Source of the DNA: Sphingobacterium athyrii
GTDB taxonomy: Bacteria > Bacteroidota > Bacteroidia > Sphingobacteriales > Sphingobacteriaceae
DNA: 64,000 nt
Direction of reading: 5' to 3'
Assembly (NCBI RefSeq): GCF_003071065.1
Contig: NZ_QCXX01000008.1
Coordinates: 124,001-188,000, forward strand
The notes beneath the pieces are model-generated. The model worked only from the letters and a program-made list of their open reading frames with translations, had not been told where the DNA came from and searched no databases. A program made the position numbers and the translations under genes. Shown here one piece after another: positions 10,438 to 20,139 of this stretch; the stretch's first letter is position 1, and each line of letters opens with the position of its first letter.

Positions 10438-10541
10438 GCTAAAAGACCGGCTTGCTTGACAAGTGAGAAAAATAACAGAATGATTCCAAAAACTTTTATT
10501 AAATTAAAGATCTGGGATTCTAATTCAAAATATGATGTTTT

Positions 10542-11792
10542 ATGACTAAAGCCGTAAACCTGTTGATTAACAAAAAATTGGATAGCAAACCTGAAAAGAA
10601 AAATCTATTCAATAAACTTTCTATTATAAAATTAATAGCCGAATTAGGATCTGTATCAGTAAACGACATCGTAAAAAACCTTTCGTTAAGCCTTCCAACG
10701 GTCAACAGCCTGATTGCTGAACTATTGGAAGACAATATCGTTCGTCAATTTGACAAGGGAGAATCCATCGGTGGTCGCAAACCTAACCTATATAGGCTAT
10801 GTGACGGGTTGTTTCAAGTACTATGTATAGAACTTCAACGTTTCTCCATTACACTGAGTATTATGGACAATAATCAGAATATTGTTGCTGAAACCGTTGA
10901 GCTGGACAATGAGTTATCCCGCAATGCAGATAATCTCCATGACATTACAGCAATTATTGACCAATATTTATTGGAAAAAGCGGTAGATACCGAAAATCTT
11001 ACCGGACTGATCATTAGTATGCCGGGACTAATCAATGCTGAAGAAGGAACAAATGAAACGTTTTTACATGATGCTTCACAATCTATCACAGCATATTTCG
11101 AAGACAAATACAAAAAGCCCGTATACATACTCAATGATGTGAAGGGGGCAGCGTATGCGGAATTGAAATTTGGCTTAGCCAAAAACACCAGGAATAGTCT
11201 TATTATATTAATGGATTGGGGAATAGGTCTTGGAATAGTTTCCAATGGCGAAGTTTATCTCGGGCGTGACGGTTACTCGGGCGAGGTAGGGCATATGCCA
11301 TTCATTGATAACGGCGAATTGTGTTATTGTGGCAAAAGAGGTTGTCTCGAAACAGTGGCTTCCGGAATTGCCTTGGTCAACAATGCAAAGCAGGAGATCG
11401 AGAAAGGTGAGCTTACCAAACTCAATGAGTTGCAGAAAGAAGAGTTGGATCACTTAACACCAACCCACGTGATCGAAGCAGCTAATAAAGGTGACCAATT
11501 CGCAATAAATCAAATTTCTAAACTGGGCACCAACCTCGGGAAGGCATTTGCCTCCCTGATCCAGCTGCTCAATCCCGAATTAATTGTACTGGGGGGGAAA
11601 ATAGCCAAAGCCAATGAGTTAATTACAATCCCGATACAACAGGCAATCAATTCATATACAATGGCTATTTTAAAAGAACATTGCGATATCAAAGTATCGA
11701 GCCTGAATCTAGACAGTAACACAATCGGTTTGACAAACTATTTTATCACAAAGTATCTGTCTGTCGAATTGCAACAGAAATCCAAAATCTAA
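10542..11792 (+). CDS. ROK-family transcriptional regulator
   Basis: A 416-residue protein with an N-terminal winged helix-turn-helix (about residues 28-75, VNDIVKNLSLSLPTVNSLI) fused to a ROK sugar-kinase-like domain. The ROK signature includes DWGIGLGIVSNGEVYLG and GYSGEVGHM, and the zinc site CYCGKRGCLE is intact (about residue 260). The layout is that of NagC/XylR/Mlc repressors, which sense a sugar or sugar phosphate. Position next to the 3-keto-glycoside and GH genes suggests it regulates sugar catabolism; the ligand is unknown. Its stop overlaps the stop of the convergent CoA-binding gene (shared bases ctaa), leaving no room for a terminator. Confidence 0.88.
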   Translation: MTKAVNLLINKKLDSKPEKKNLFNKLSIIKLIAELGSVSVNDIVKNLSLSLPTVNSLIAELLEDNIVRQFDKGESIGGRKPNLYRLCDGLFQVLCIELQRFSITLSIMDNNQNIVAETVELDNELSRNADNLHDITAIIDQYLLEKAVDTENLTGLIISMPGLINAEEGTNETFLHDASQSITAYFEDKYKKPVYILNDVKGAAYAELKFGLAKNTRNSLIILMDWGIGLGIVSNGEVYLGRDGYSGEVGHMPFIDNGELCYCGKRGCLETVASGIALVNNAKQEIEKGELTKLNELQKEELDHLTPTHVIEAANKGDQFAINQISKLGTNLGKAFASLIQLLNPELIVLGGKIAKANELITIPIQQAINSYTMAILKEHCDIKVSSLNLDSNTIGLTNYFITKYLSVELQQKSKI

Positions 11793-12148
11793 AACTGACC
11801 TGTACTCAACAATACCAGAGTACAGGCTCTTTCAGTTTTTATACCATTTTCCATTGCCAGCTGTTCCAATTCAGCATTTTCTGCCCCCGGATTAAAAATA
11901 ATACGCTTTGGTTTGGTCTCCAAAATATAGTTATAATATTCTTTCTGATGCTGCTCGCCAAGATACATGGTCACCGTATCAATATCAGTATGTATGTCGC
12001 CTTTCTTTTCAATAGGTACACCGGCCGCTTCTCCACCGCTCAAACCAATATTAACAATATCGTGTCCGTGCTTACGGAGCATATTCGCGGCTTTATTTGA
12101 ATAGCGCGAAGGATTTGTACTGGCACCTAAGATTAACGTCTTTTTCAT
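11789..12148 (-). CDS. Small CoA-binding-domain (Rossmann-like) protein
   Basis: 119 residues forming one CoA_binding_2 domain: MKKTLILGASTNPSRYSN at the N-terminus, then GHDIVNIGL and a conserved IIFNPGAENAEL near the C-terminus. This single-domain family (YccU-like) is widespread, and its members resemble the CoA-binding part of succinyl-CoA synthetase; the physiological role is mostly undefined. It is monocistronic as far as can be seen. Confidence 0.8.
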   Translation of the reverse strand: MKKTLILGASTNPSRYSNKAANMLRKHGHDIVNIGLSGGEAAGVPIEKKGDIHTDIDTVTMYLGEQHQKEYYNYILETKPKRIIFNPGAENAELEQLAMENGIKTERACTLVLLSTGQF

Positions 12149-12277
12149 CCTTATACTTTTTTGTTCATCAATGATTGATCTTTAAGAACATGCCTATTGT
12201 CTTCATTATACCCCGCATCCGGCTATCAACGCCCAAAGTGAAGTTATGCATTCATTTTATTATTGATGAGCATAGAA

Positions 12278-13468
12278 TTATTCATCAATAATAAAGTCAC
12301 CATGGGTGCTATAAGCATTCTTACGTAAAACAGGCATACCCAAAATTTTATAAAGTTCATCCAATTTCACCAAACTGCCATTTGTAATATTCGAAAGTAA
12401 AACGATAACAATATTTCTTTTCAGATCCCGTACATAGATATGACGAAAACCGTGCCACCATCCGGTATGATAAACAATATGGTCGTTTCCATGCTCAAAA
12501 GTACGCCATCCATATCCATAGCTAAAAATACCTTTCTTTGCATCAGGGTAACCGCGGTAAGCCGAATCCAACGTCGATTGTTTTAATAAGCGGCCATCAC
12601 GAAGCGCTAAATCAAAACGGTAAAGGTCTCGTACTGTACTATAAATTCCTTTATCTCCCAACGGTCCGTCCTGAAAATTCTGCACCACGGATCTTCGCCA
12701 TATCTTATCATGTCCAATGACGTTGGTCGGTATCTTTTCGTATACAGCTTTTGACAGCGCAGCGGTATTGGTCATTCCGGCAACATTGAAAACACTGTCT
12801 TTCATATATGTTGCATAATCCTGTTTCGACACCTTCTCGATAATAGCGCCTAAGACCATAAAATTGGAATTATTATAGAAAAACCGTCCGCCGGGAGCGC
12901 CGTATCTGTTAGGCTTAAACTCTGTTAGCATTTTCATAACATCCTGATTGGTCATCCCTTTTTTACGGTCGGGCCAATGTTTCTCTGAAAAATAGACATA
13001 ATTTGGTAGGCCTGACCGATGGGTCAGTAACATTTTGACCGTAATACCGGGGTAAGGAAAATCCGGATAAAAATCATTGATTGTCTGGTCCAGACGTAAT
13101 TTCCCGGCTTCGACCAATTTCAATGTACCAACAGCAGTTAAAGGTTTAGAGACTGATGCCAATTCAAACTTATCATCAATTTCCAAACTATCACGTTTCA
13201 GATAGTTGGCCCAGCCAAATGTATTTTGATATAGAATTTTGCCATCCTTCGCCACCAGCACATTTCCGTTAAATGCAGATCTCGAATGCAGGTTTTTCAT
13301 AAATGCATCAATATTGGGGTCTGCCTGCTGAGGGTTGTAAATAAGTCTTGTACTATCTATTTTTGCCTGTGCTATTGCCGCTTCTTTTTGTTTTTTCTCT
13401 TTTGAACTACAGGCAACTGTAGATGCCAACAAAAGAGCTACCATTCCCTTTAAAAAAAATAATTTCAC
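12278..13468 (-). CDS. Serine hydrolase lipoprotein, class C beta-lactamase fold
   Basis: A 396-residue lipoprotein: type II signal with lipobox ASTVAC, lipidated Cys20. The mature part is a beta-lactamase/DD-peptidase-like serine hydrolase. The catalytic S-x-x-K is S105-V-S-K108, the Y-x-N motif is at 198-200 (FYNNSN), and HTGWWHGF near the C-terminus is the third (KTG-like) motif. Family members include D-aminopeptidases, esterases and penicillin-binding-like enzymes, so resistance should not be assumed. It would sit on the periplasmic or outer membrane face. It appears to be a single-gene unit. Confidence 0.85.
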   Translation of the reverse strand: MKLFFLKGMVALLLASTVACSSKEKKQKEAAIAQAKIDSTRLIYNPQQADPNIDAFMKNLHSRSAFNGNVLVAKDGKILYQNTFGWANYLKRDSLEIDDKFELASVSKPLTAVGTLKLVEAGKLRLDQTINDFYPDFPYPGITVKMLLTHRSGLPNYVYFSEKHWPDRKKGMTNQDVMKMLTEFKPNRYGAPGGRFFYNNSNFMVLGAIIEKVSKQDYATYMKDSVFNVAGMTNTAALSKAVYEKIPTNVIGHDKIWRRSVVQNFQDGPLGDKGIYSTVRDLYRFDLALRDGRLLKQSTLDSAYRGYPDAKKGIFSYGYGWRTFEHGNDHIVYHTGWWHGFRHIYVRDLKRNIVIVLLSNITNGSLVKLDELYKILGMPVLRKNAYSTHGDFIIDE

Positions 13469-13684
13469 GTATTGTATCTCCCGGATTTTCTATTTAATGT
13501 TATGTTTACCCCTATCTCGAAGGTAAATCTGCGCCTCATCTTCATACGATTTATACATCGCAATGATCTCATGCCCGTTCCATTCTGTGTATTCTTTTTG
13601 AATTTCAATAAAGAATCGAGTTTAAAGATAATAATGCTAAAATGAAGATTTTAGTATAAAAAAACGAATTTTTAGCACAAAAAA

Positions 13685-13708
13685 AGCCACTTTATTCCTA
13701 AAGTGGCT
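13685..13708 (-). terminator. Terminator of the pdhA-pdhC unit
   Basis: Stem agccacttta / taaagtggct with loop ttcc. On the minus strand it is followed by a run of seven T, just after the E2 stop. Confidence 0.88.
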
Positions 13709-13731
13709 AATATTTTATTGGCATCTAAAAT

Positions 13732-15360
13732 CTATGCTAACAACCGAACTGGATTTTCTACCAATGCTTTTAAAGTCTGTAAGAATGCAGCACCTGTTGC
13801 GCCATCTACCACTCGGTGGTCACAGCCCAAAGTTACTTTCATTACATTACCCGGAACTACAGCACCATTTTTCACAACCGGAACTGCCTGAATAGCTCCT
13901 ACTGAAAGAATAGCTCCGTCAGGAGAGTTAATAATAGATGTGAACTCATCTATACCAAACATACCCAAGTTGGAAACGGTGAATGTAGAGCCTTCCCAAT
14001 CCGCTGGTTGTAATTTCTTAGCTTTCGCTTTTTGCGCAAAATCTTTCACCTCAGCAGAGATGTGAGATAATGATTTACCATCAGCAAAACGCACTACGGG
14101 AACTAACAAGCCATCTTCAACAGCCATAGCAACACCGATGTTTGTATGCTCGTTGAAACGGATCTTATCTCCCTGCCAAGAAGAATTCACAGCTGGGTGT
14201 TTTTTCAATGCTACTGCGACAGCTTTCACGACGATGTCATTGAAAGAAACCTTTACTGGTGCGATCTCATTAATTTGAGCACGAGCAGCCATGGCATTGT
14301 CCATATCGATAGACACTGTCAAATAGAAATGTGGCGCAGTGAACAATGACTCAGCCAAACGGCGCGCAATTGTCTTACGCATTTGGTTGACCGGTTTTTC
14401 TGTATAGCGTTCTTCACCAACATAGGTAGGTAAAGTAATTGCTTTTGTTTCTGTAGCCGGAGCTGCTGCTGCTGTTTCAGCTGGTTTCGCTGCAGTCGGA
14501 ACAAAGGACTCAACATCTTTTTTCACGATACGACCACCATCTGCTGACCCTTTGATATCACTCAAATTGATTCCTTTTTCCTTCGCAATCTTACGTGCCA
14601 AAGGGGACGCTTTCACACGGGAATCATCGTTTGAAGCAGCTGCAACCGGTGCAGCAGTTGCTGCTGGAGCTGAATCAGCTTTAGGAGCTTCTGCAGATTC
14701 CGCTTTCGCAGGAGCAGATTTTTGATTTAATAACGGTGTAATATCAGTTCCGGCAGGACCAACAATAGCAATAATATCATTTACTTTTGCGGCTTCTCCA
14801 GCTTCAAGACCAACATACAACAACGTGCCATCAGCATAAGCTGTAACTTCCATAGTCGCTTTATCCGTTTCTACATCAGCGATAGCATCATCCGATTTGA
14901 TCGTGTCGCCAACTTTGAAATTCCATTGTGCAATGACACCTTCTTTCATGGTATCACTCAATAACGGCATTGTGATCACGGTACATCCCAATTCCTCAGG
15001 AGTTACAGTACTAGCCGAAGATTCTGGACCAGAAACTTCTTCTGCTTTTTTTTCTTCTGCTTTTTCCGGTGCTTTTTCAGCTGCAGGAGCATCTCCGCTC
15101 AACAATGCCTGAAAATCTTCACCGGGCTCACCCAAAACAGCGATAACAGCATCAATAGCTACTGCTTCACCCTCTTTTGGGCCAATATATAAAAGAGTAC
15201 CTTCTTGGTATGACTCAAAGTCCATTGTAGCTTTATCTGTTTCAATTTCAGCTACTAAATCACCAGAATTTACTTTATCACCAACTTTTTTGTGCCATTT
15301 TGCGATGACCCCCTCGGTCATTGTGTCGCTCATTTTGGGCATTCTTACTACTTCAGCCAT
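13732..15360 (-). CDS. pdhC: Pyruvate dehydrogenase E2, dihydrolipoamide acetyltransferase
   Basis: A 542-residue E2 core enzyme that transfers acetyl groups to CoA. In order: two lipoyl domains with lipoylated lysines in DKATM (K43 and K167), Ala/Pro/Glu-rich linkers, a peripheral-subunit-binding domain (KASPLARKIAKEKGI), and a catalytic domain with the active site DHRVVDG (H515, D519). The substrate could in principle be another 2-oxoacid, but the pdhA neighbour and the start sequence MAEVVRMPKMSDTMTEG fit pyruvate dehydrogenase. It begins 29 bp after pdhA and is co-transcribed with it. E1beta and E3 are not in the window. Confidence 0.95.
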   Translation of the reverse strand: MAEVVRMPKMSDTMTEGVIAKWHKKVGDKVNSGDLVAEIETDKATMDFESYQEGTLLYIGPKEGEAVAIDAVIAVLGEPGEDFQALLSGDAPAAEKAPEKAEEKKAEEVSGPESSASTVTPEELGCTVITMPLLSDTMKEGVIAQWNFKVGDTIKSDDAIADVETDKATMEVTAYADGTLLYVGLEAGEAAKVNDIIAIVGPAGTDITPLLNQKSAPAKAESAEAPKADSAPAATAAPVAAASNDDSRVKASPLARKIAKEKGINLSDIKGSADGGRIVKKDVESFVPTAAKPAETAAAAPATETKAITLPTYVGEERYTEKPVNQMRKTIARRLAESLFTAPHFYLTVSIDMDNAMAARAQINEIAPVKVSFNDIVVKAVAVALKKHPAVNSSWQGDKIRFNEHTNIGVAMAVEDGLLVPVVRFADGKSLSHISAEVKDFAQKAKAKKLQPADWEGSTFTVSNLGMFGIDEFTSIINSPDGAILSVGAIQAVPVVKNGAVVPGNVMKVTLGCDHRVVDGATGAAFLQTLKALVENPVRLLA

Positions 15361-15389
15361 TCTGTATTATATTATCAAGTTAAAGAGTA

Positions 15390-16385
15390 TTAATCTAAAA
15401 TAAATGGATAGTCTTGTTGTACATAGACATCTTTGTACAATTCGTCAGCATCTGGGTATGGAGATTCCTCCGCAAATTTTACAGACTCTTCGACTACTTT
15501 TTTCACGTCAGCTTCAACCTCAGCAAACCAAGCATCATCAGCATATTTGTTTTCCAAAATAGCATGTTTAGTAGCCAATAAAGGATCGCGATCTTTATAC
15601 GCTTCCAATTCCTCTTTCGTACGATATTTCGCAGGGTCAGACATGGAGTGTCCTTTGTAACGGTAAGTACGGATTTCTAAGAATGTAGGTCCTTCGCCAG
15701 CGCGGGCACGTTGAACAGCTTCATCCATTGCGTTGTGTACAGCAACAACATCCATTCCGTCTACAGGAGCTGAAGGCATATCAAAACCTAATCCCATTTT
15801 GTAAATGTCTTGCATGTTAGTCGTACGTTGTACAGAAGTACCCATTGCATAACCGTTGTTTTCACAAACGAAGATAACAGGGAGTTTCCATAGCATCGCC
15901 ATGTTTAATGTTTCGTTGAATGCACCTTGACGTACAGCTCCATCGCCCATATAACAGATGTTTACATTATCTGTACCAAGATATTTCTCAGCAAATGCGA
16001 TACCAGCACCTAAAGGAATCTGACCACCGACAATACCATGGCCACCCATGAATTTATGTTCTTTAGAAAAGAAGTGCATAGAGCCTCCTTTACCTTTTGA
16101 ACAACCAGTGATCTTTCCATATAATTCAGCCATACAAGCATTTGCAGAAACGCCTTTAGCCAAAGCGTGGGCGTGATCACGATAAGCAGTGATTAAAGAA
16201 TCCTCAGGTTTGATTACCGACATCGTTCCAGCGACTACTGCCTCTTGTCCTATGTACAAGTGACAGAAACCACGAATCTTTTGCTGTCCGTAAAGTTGAC
16301 CTGCTTTTTCTTCAAACTTACGCATAAGTAACATCGACTTATACCACTCCAAATATGTCTCTTTTGTTATAGGTGTTGAACTCAT
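15390..16385 (-). CDS. pdhA: Pyruvate dehydrogenase E1 component, alpha subunit
   Basis: 331 residues, the usual length of an alpha subunit in alpha2beta2 E1. It binds thiamine diphosphate through the GDG...NN motif (GDGAVRQGAFNE to CENNGYAMGTS). The phosphorylation-loop region RTYRYKGHSMSDPAKYR is typical of pyruvate-specific enzymes. The partner beta subunit must be encoded elsewhere. A minus-strand TAnnTTTG element lies about 35 bp upstream of the start. Confidence 0.95.
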   Translation of the reverse strand: MSSTPITKETYLEWYKSMLLMRKFEEKAGQLYGQQKIRGFCHLYIGQEAVVAGTMSVIKPEDSLITAYRDHAHALAKGVSANACMAELYGKITGCSKGKGGSMHFFSKEHKFMGGHGIVGGQIPLGAGIAFAEKYLGTDNVNICYMGDGAVRQGAFNETLNMAMLWKLPVIFVCENNGYAMGTSVQRTTNMQDIYKMGLGFDMPSAPVDGMDVVAVHNAMDEAVQRARAGEGPTFLEIRTYRYKGHSMSDPAKYRTKEELEAYKDRDPLLATKHAILENKYADDAWFAEVEADVKKVVEESVKFAEESPYPDADELYKDVYVQQDYPFILD

Positions 16386-16419
16386 TTCAAAGTTTTGATT
16401 TTCTTACAATTCTAGACTA

Positions 16420-16427
16420 CAAATCTA
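16420..16427 (-). promoter_or_regulatory. Candidate -7 element for pdhA
   Basis: On the minus strand this reads TAGATTTG, an exact match to the Bacteroidota TAnnTTTG consensus, 35-42 bp before the pdhA start. No well-spaced TTTG -33 element is visible. Confidence 0.45.
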
Positions 16428-16573
16428 ATAATTTTGGATGAATTTTCTTGGTCAAAAATCAATTTTATTTACACTTTAAGACACTTCTAAGACATTTGAT
16501 TTAAAGTATATAGCATTTTTTAACAAATAAATGAACGGCACAACCAAATAAATCAAAAACTTATGAAAATAAA

Positions 16574-16605
16574 AAAGCCAAAGGACTTAATAATCATTTG
16601 GCTTT
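16574..16605 (-). terminator. Terminator after hisS
   Basis: Stem aaagccaaa / tttggcttt followed on the minus strand by T-rich sequence, just beyond the hisS stop. Confidence 0.75.
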
Positions 16606-16626
16606 ATCTTTTTTATAGAAATTGTT

Positions 16627-18018
16627 CTAGCGAAGTTTTTGAATAAGCTCATTTTCGGTAACCTTCACCTGTTCTCCGCTTTCCATATCCTTGAGCGATA
16701 ACTGACCAGAAGAAACTTCTTCCTCCCCGACCAATAATACATAAGGAATTCTTTTTCCGTCGGCATAGCTCATTTGCTTTTTTAGCTTCACTGCTGCTGC
16801 ATACAATTCAACAGCAATATTTTCTTTGCGGAGTTTATTGAGCAAACCCAATGTATAGGTCTCAAGCTGTTTATCAAAATTAATGATCAACAGCTTGGTA
16901 GAATCTGCCTTGTTTGCCGGAAATAAATTCAATTCCTCCAGGACGTCATAGATACGGTCGGCTCCAAACGAAACGCCAACACCGGTCAGGTCCTTCAGAC
17001 CGAACATCCCGGTAAGGTCATCGTAGCGTCCGCCACCACCGATACTGCCCATGGCAACTTCATTTGTCTTCACCTCAAAGATACAGCCCGTATAATAATT
17101 CAAGCCTCTCGCCAAGGTAATATCCAGATCAACAATACGGGTCAACAGTGTGGTGTCCCCGCTCAACTTAATAATATAATCGAAGACTTCCTCAATTTCA
17201 GCAATGCCTTTTAAACCCACTGAAGAATTCTCCAAGATAGATTTTAACGCTGCAAGTTTCTCCTCATTCGAACCTTCCAATAAGATGATCGGTTTCAACA
17301 GATTCAGATCAGCTTCGGTAAATCCTCTTTCCAGCAGTTCCTTATTGACCCCGTCTAATCCGATTTTATCCAACTTGTCAATGGCGACAGTCATATCAAC
17401 AATAAGCTCCGGCTTTCCGATAATTTCGGCGATACCAGAAAGGATCTTCCGGTTGTTGATTTTAATATTAAAATCTTTCAATCCAAAACGTTCGAAAGCC
17501 TCTTGATAAATCAGAATAAATTCAGCTTCATTTAGCAAACTTTCTGAGCCCACCACATCCACATCACATTGGTAAAATTCACGGTAACGGCCTCTTTGAG
17601 GACGGTCTGCACGCCAGACAGGCTGAACCTGAAAACGCTTAAATGGTAAGGAGATATCATTTTGATGCATCACAACGTAACGTGCAAAAGGCACCGTCAG
17701 ATCATATCTTAGCGCTTTTTCACTTATATGCGGGATTAATTTATTTGAATTTTTATCTTGGAGCAGGCTATCTGGAGCTTTTGCCAAATAATCGCCGGAA
17801 TTAAGGATCTTAAAGATCAATTTATCACCTTCATCACCGTATTTACCTGTTAAGGTTGTTAAATTCTCAAATGAAGGTGTCTGTATTTCATTGTAACCAT
17901 ATTTTTTAAACACAGCTTTCAATGTGTCAAAGATATAATTACGTTTGATCATTTCGGAAGGCGAAAAATCACGGGTTCCTTTCGCCAAAGAAGGTTTTAC
18001 TGTTGCCATATCCGGCAA
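16627..18018 (-). CDS. hisS: Histidyl-tRNA synthetase
   Basis: A 463-residue class II synthetase that charges tRNA-His. Motif 1 region KGTRDFSPSE, motif 2 region QPVWRADRPQRGRYREFYQCD, and the histidine-specific motif ARGLNYYTG are present. The C-terminal anticodon-binding domain starts near KLLIINFDKQ. The start used gives MPDMATVKPS; the Met at position 4 is an alternative. It begins 15 bp after rnc and should share its transcript. Confidence 0.96.
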   Translation of the reverse strand: MPDMATVKPSLAKGTRDFSPSEMIKRNYIFDTLKAVFKKYGYNEIQTPSFENLTTLTGKYGDEGDKLIFKILNSGDYLAKAPDSLLQDKNSNKLIPHISEKALRYDLTVPFARYVVMHQNDISLPFKRFQVQPVWRADRPQRGRYREFYQCDVDVVGSESLLNEAEFILIYQEAFERFGLKDFNIKINNRKILSGIAEIIGKPELIVDMTVAIDKLDKIGLDGVNKELLERGFTEADLNLLKPIILLEGSNEEKLAALKSILENSSVGLKGIAEIEEVFDYIIKLSGDTTLLTRIVDLDITLARGLNYYTGCIFEVKTNEVAMGSIGGGGRYDDLTGMFGLKDLTGVGVSFGADRIYDVLEELNLFPANKADSTKLLIINFDKQLETYTLGLLNKLRKENIAVELYAAAVKLKKQMSYADGKRIPYVLLVGEEEVSSGQLSLKDMESGEQVKVTENELIQKLR

Positions 18019-18033
18019 AGTTAATAAATTCCT

Positions 18034-18774
18034 TTAATCTACTTCCAGAATCTTGAGGAATTCACAGGCTTTTTCTGCAGCTAGCTTTTCAGCGGATTTT
18101 TTATTGAAATCACGGCCCAGGCCACATACCACCCCATCTACAACAGCCTCCACACTGAACATCTTCGAAGATTCACCTTCTGGATTATCCGTTTGTTGAA
18201 ATAGGATTTCTTTCCCGGTATGCTGACACCATTCGATCAACCGGCTTTTGAAATTAGTCTCGGTCTGCTCCAGTAGCTGGATATCAACATGTGGTTTAAT
18301 AATACGGTTTAGGAGAAAGCTTTTTGTAAATACGTAACCTTTGTCGAGATACACCGCACCGATCAGCGCTTCAAATGCATCGCCCAACAACGACCCTTGT
18401 TTGTTTGGAAAACTGATCATTCGAGCGTCGAACTGTATCATTTCATTGAACCCTAATTTTCTGGAAAGTTGGTTCAGATTTGCGCGGCTCACAATTTTGG
18501 AACGCATCTCCGTGAGGAAGCCTTCGTCTTTATACGGATATTTCTTGAACAACAGTTCGGCAACGACCGAGCCTAAAACAGCATCACCCAAGAATTCCAG
18601 ACGCTCGTTACTGTTTTTAGCCCCTTCTTTGATTGTTACTGCAACAGACTTATGTCTAAATGCCATCTTGTACAAATGCACATTCCCGGGAATAAAACCT
18701 AGTAGGTTTTTTAGTTTTCTAACATATTCCCGATCCGGCGAAATATATAACTTGTATATCCTTGAAAAAGGCAT
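18034..18774 (-). CDS. rnc: Ribonuclease III
   Basis: A 246-residue double-strand RNA endonuclease for rRNA and mRNA processing. The family signature NERLEFLGDAVLG provides the metal-binding acidic residues, a second acidic site is in GDAFEALIGAVYLD, and a C-terminal dsRNA-binding domain ends with KKSAEKLAAEKACEFL. It follows acpP-fabF, a widely conserved order. A hairpin with a T-rich tail lies between fabF and this gene, so read-through from fabF may be limited. Confidence 0.95.
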   Translation of the reverse strand: MPFSRIYKLYISPDREYVRKLKNLLGFIPGNVHLYKMAFRHKSVAVTIKEGAKNSNERLEFLGDAVLGSVVAELLFKKYPYKDEGFLTEMRSKIVSRANLNQLSRKLGFNEMIQFDARMISFPNKQGSLLGDAFEALIGAVYLDKGYVFTKSFLLNRIIKPHVDIQLLEQTETNFKSRLIEWCQHTGKEILFQQTDNPEGESSKMFSVEAVVDGVVCGLGRDFNKKSAEKLAAEKACEFLKILEVD

Positions 18775-18790
18775 CTCATCTAAAAATAAG

Positions 18791-18820
18791 GCGACAAGTT
18801 CTAATTAAAGAACCTGTCGC
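18791..18820 (-). terminator. Hairpin between fabF and rnc, probable terminator or attenuator
   Basis: Stem gcgacaagttct / agaacctgtcgc with one A-C mismatch and a 6-nt loop. On the minus strand the tail is cttattttt, immediately before the rnc start. Confidence 0.65.
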
Positions 18821-18858
18821 TAGCTCATATTACCAAACCATGTTTGAAGGATCAAACA

Positions 18859-20112
18859 TTAAGCTTTATATTTTTTTACAATCACAGTAGCATTGTGGCC
18901 ACCGAACCCAAAGGTGTTACTCAACGCTGCATTAACAATACGTTTTTGCGCTTTGTTGAATGTAAAATTCAGTTTATTATCAATTTCCGGATCATCTGTG
19001 AAGTGATTGATTGTCGGTGGGACAATGTCATTTTGCACAGCTAAGATCGAAGCGATTGTTTCTATCGCCCCAGCAGCACCCAAAAGGTGTCCAGTCATTG
19101 ATTTTGTTGAACTGATATTCAATTTATATGCGTGTTCACCAAACAGGTCAACAATAGCCTTCGTTTCACTGATATCACCGACCGGTGTAGAAGTTCCATG
19201 AACATTGATATAATCAATATCTGAAAAATCCATCTCTGCATCGTTGACAGCCATCGTCATTGCCAATTTAGCGCCCAAACCTTCAGGATGCGAGGCTGTG
19301 ATATGATGTGCATCCGCACTCATGCCACCACCGGCAATCTCTGCATAGATTTTTGCACCGCGTGCTAAGGCATGCTCTAAACTTTCTAAGATCAAGGCAC
19401 CCGAACCTTCACCCGAAACAAAACCATCCCTGTCTTTATCAAAAGGACGGGAAGCAGTTTTGGGATCATCATTTCTTGTTGACAATGCATGCATAGCGTT
19501 AAATCCGCCGATTCCAGCTTCATTGACCGTCGCTTCTGATCCACCGGTAACAATCACATCTGCTTTTCCCATACGAATATAGTTAAAAGCATCAATCATT
19601 GCGTTGGTGGCAGAGGCACAGGCCGATACTGCCGAAAAGTTAGGACCGCGAAGGCCATGACGCATTGAAATATGTCCTGGAGCAATATCAACGAGCATCT
19701 TAGGAATAAAGAAAGGATTGAAACGTGGTGTTCCATCCCCTTTTGCAAAGTTGGCAACTTCTTCTGTAAAAGTTGTCAGACCGCCTATTCCTGAGCCCCA
19801 GATTACTCCGATACGATTTGTATCTAATTTTTCAAAATCTAAGCCAGCATCTTTAATTGCCTCATCAGTAGACGCAATTGCATACTGTACAAAAGGATCG
19901 ACTTTACGAGCTTCCTTACGATCCATAAAATCATGTGGATCAAACCCCTTTACCTCACACGCAAACTGAGTTTTGAATTTTGACGCATCAAAATGCGTAA
20001 TAGGAGCAGCTCCGCTTACACCATTTATTAATGCCTCCCAGTATTCTGAGACGGTATTACCAATTGGTGTAAGGGCGCCTAATCCTGTTACTACTACTCT
20101 TTTAAGCTCCAT
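18859..20112 (-). CDS. fabF: Beta-ketoacyl-ACP synthase II
   Basis: A 417-residue condensing enzyme for fatty acid elongation in the cytoplasm. The thiolase fold carries the nucleophile C165 in SACASATNAM, His in VHGTSTP, and His in SMTGHLLGAAG. The length and the C-terminal NTFGFGGHNA are typical of FabF. It starts 27 bp after acpP, the usual pairing of the enzyme with its carrier substrate. Confidence 0.97.
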   Translation of the reverse strand: MELKRVVVTGLGALTPIGNTVSEYWEALINGVSGAAPITHFDASKFKTQFACEVKGFDPHDFMDRKEARKVDPFVQYAIASTDEAIKDAGLDFEKLDTNRIGVIWGSGIGGLTTFTEEVANFAKGDGTPRFNPFFIPKMLVDIAPGHISMRHGLRGPNFSAVSACASATNAMIDAFNYIRMGKADVIVTGGSEATVNEAGIGGFNAMHALSTRNDDPKTASRPFDKDRDGFVSGEGSGALILESLEHALARGAKIYAEIAGGGMSADAHHITASHPEGLGAKLAMTMAVNDAEMDFSDIDYINVHGTSTPVGDISETKAIVDLFGEHAYKLNISSTKSMTGHLLGAAGAIETIASILAVQNDIVPPTINHFTDDPEIDNKLNFTFNKAQKRIVNAALSNTFGFGGHNATVIVKKYKA

Positions 20113-20139
20113 TTATTACGATTAGCCTAATTAAATTAG

